From Christensenella sp. UBA7868 (lineage in GTDB: Bacteria; Bacillota; Clostridia; Christensenellales; UBA1242), in contig DLSG01000015.1 in assembly GCA_002501285.1 (NCBI GenBank), positions 1-6,651 on the forward strand: a DNA stretch of 6,651 nucleotides, in the 5' to 3' direction. Below, one piece after another: positions 6,475 to 6,651 of this stretch. The notes under the pieces were generated by a model. That model did no database searches. It saw nothing but the letters and a program-made list of their open reading frames with translations, and was not told the origin of the DNA. Position 1 is the first letter of the stretch. Each line of letters opens with the position of its first letter. The translations under genes were made by a program, and so were the position numbers.

Positions 6475-6514
6475 GTACAAAAGTTTCTTGTCAATTAAAA
6501 AAGAGTAATAGAAA

Positions 6515-6536
6515 CAATTTACAAGTCAGTAAATTG
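6515..6536 (+). other. Leader hairpin 1 (8-bp perfect stem)
   Basis: CAATTTAC (6515-6522) pairs perfectly with GTAAATTG (6529-6536) around the loop AAGTCA. No T-run follows, so it is not a terminator. In the rRNA leader it may serve antitermination-complex assembly, 16S folding or processing; the specific role is unknown. Confidence 0.55.
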
Positions 6537-6564
6537 AGACTAGGACACAAACTAAACGTAACGA

Positions 6565-6580
6565 AGTCACGGAAGTGACT
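6565..6580 (+). other. Leader hairpin 2 (6-bp stem, GGAA tetraloop)
   Basis: AGTCAC (6565-6570) pairs with GTGACT (6575-6580), closing GGAA, a member of the stable GNRA tetraloop class. It ends 13 bases before the mature 16S 5' end. The position suggests a role in 5'-end maturation or in chaperoning early 16S folding; this is inference. Confidence 0.6.
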
Positions 6581-6593
6581 GAAATAAAAAAAT

Positions 6594-6651
6594 AAACGTG
6601 AGAGTTTGATCCTGGCTCAGGATGGACGCTGGCGGCGTGCTTAACACATGC
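6594..6651 (+). rRNA. rrs: 16S ribosomal RNA, 5' end (truncated by window)
   Basis: Bases 6601-6620 match the universal 16S 5' motif (the 27F primer site, E. coli positions 8-27) with C at the degenerate position. The following bases continue as GACGCTGGCGGCGTGCTTAA and ACACATGC, as in Bacillota/Clostridia 16S genes. Counting back seven positions places the mature 5' end near 6594; its exact base is uncertain by a few nucleotides. About 58 nt are visible. The base at E. coli position 32 (6625) is G where A is usual. Confidence 0.97.

Larger units (their letters stand above)
6420..6593 (+). other. rRNA operon 5' leader (precursor, removed during maturation)
   Basis: This is the transcribed spacer between the predicted +1 and the mature 16S 5' end. 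It is less A/T-rich than the flanking spacers. It contains two perfect hairpins (6515-6536 and 6565-6580), a direct repeat CGAGAA (6431-6436 and 6448-6453) and a nine-codon open frame with a good Shine-Dalgarno. A convincing boxA antitermination element was not identified. The 5' half of the RNase III processing stem should lie here, but its partner beyond the 16S 3' end is outside the window. Confidence 0.7.

Noticed and set aside
6481..6510. boxA-type antitermination element in the rRNA leader
   Set aside because: TTTCTTGTCAATT is only loosely similar to boxA, and no boxB-boxA-boxC order could be shown.
1..6651. Insertion sequence, prophage, CRISPR array, tRNA gene or riboswitch
   Set aside because: No transposase or integrase motif, regularly spaced repeats, cloverleaf or known aptamer core was seen on either strand.

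Overview
The window looks like chromosome from a low-GC, endospore-forming member of the Bacillota (Firmicutes), probably an uncultured gut-type lineage. The basis is the strongly AT-rich sequence with poly-A/T spacers, a recognisable SpoIIE sporulation phosphatase next to TilS (a classic Firmicutes neighbourhood), an InlB/Listeria-Bacteroides-type surface repeat, and the 5' end of a Bacillota-like 16S rRNA gene. No finer placement is justified without the rest of the 16S.

Layout. Bases 1-651 hold the 3' end of a secreted repeat protein that enters from the left. A 310-base AT-rich spacer follows, with a long AT palindrome, a good intrinsic terminator and the putative spoIIE promoter. spoIIE (962-3250) and tilS (3433-4773) lie in the same direction, but a weak terminator and a separate sigma-A-type promoter stand between them. 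A strong, probably bidirectional terminator and a 9-bp tandem repeat separate tilS from a convergent gene (4896-6170, minus strand) for an unfamiliar HExxH zinc-metallopeptidase-like protein. That gene has an essentially perfect sigma-A promoter placed so that transcription should begin at its ATG, i.e. a leaderless mRNA. To the right, a phased A-tract region, a strong extended -10 promoter and a ~174-nt leader with two perfect hairpins lead into the 16S rRNA gene, which is cut by the window edge after about 58 nt.

How the genes work together. SpoIIE (forespore sigma-F activation, septum) and TilS (decoding of AUA by tRNA-Ile2) are functionally unrelated but conserved neighbours; the hpt and ftsH genes that often follow tilS are absent. 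The metallopeptidase is divergent from the rRNA operon, and no shared pathway is evident. No mobile element, CRISPR array or tRNA was seen. The least explained items are the leaderless metallopeptidase gene, the very short predicted 5' leaders throughout, and a nine-codon reading frame with a good Shine-Dalgarno inside the rRNA leader.
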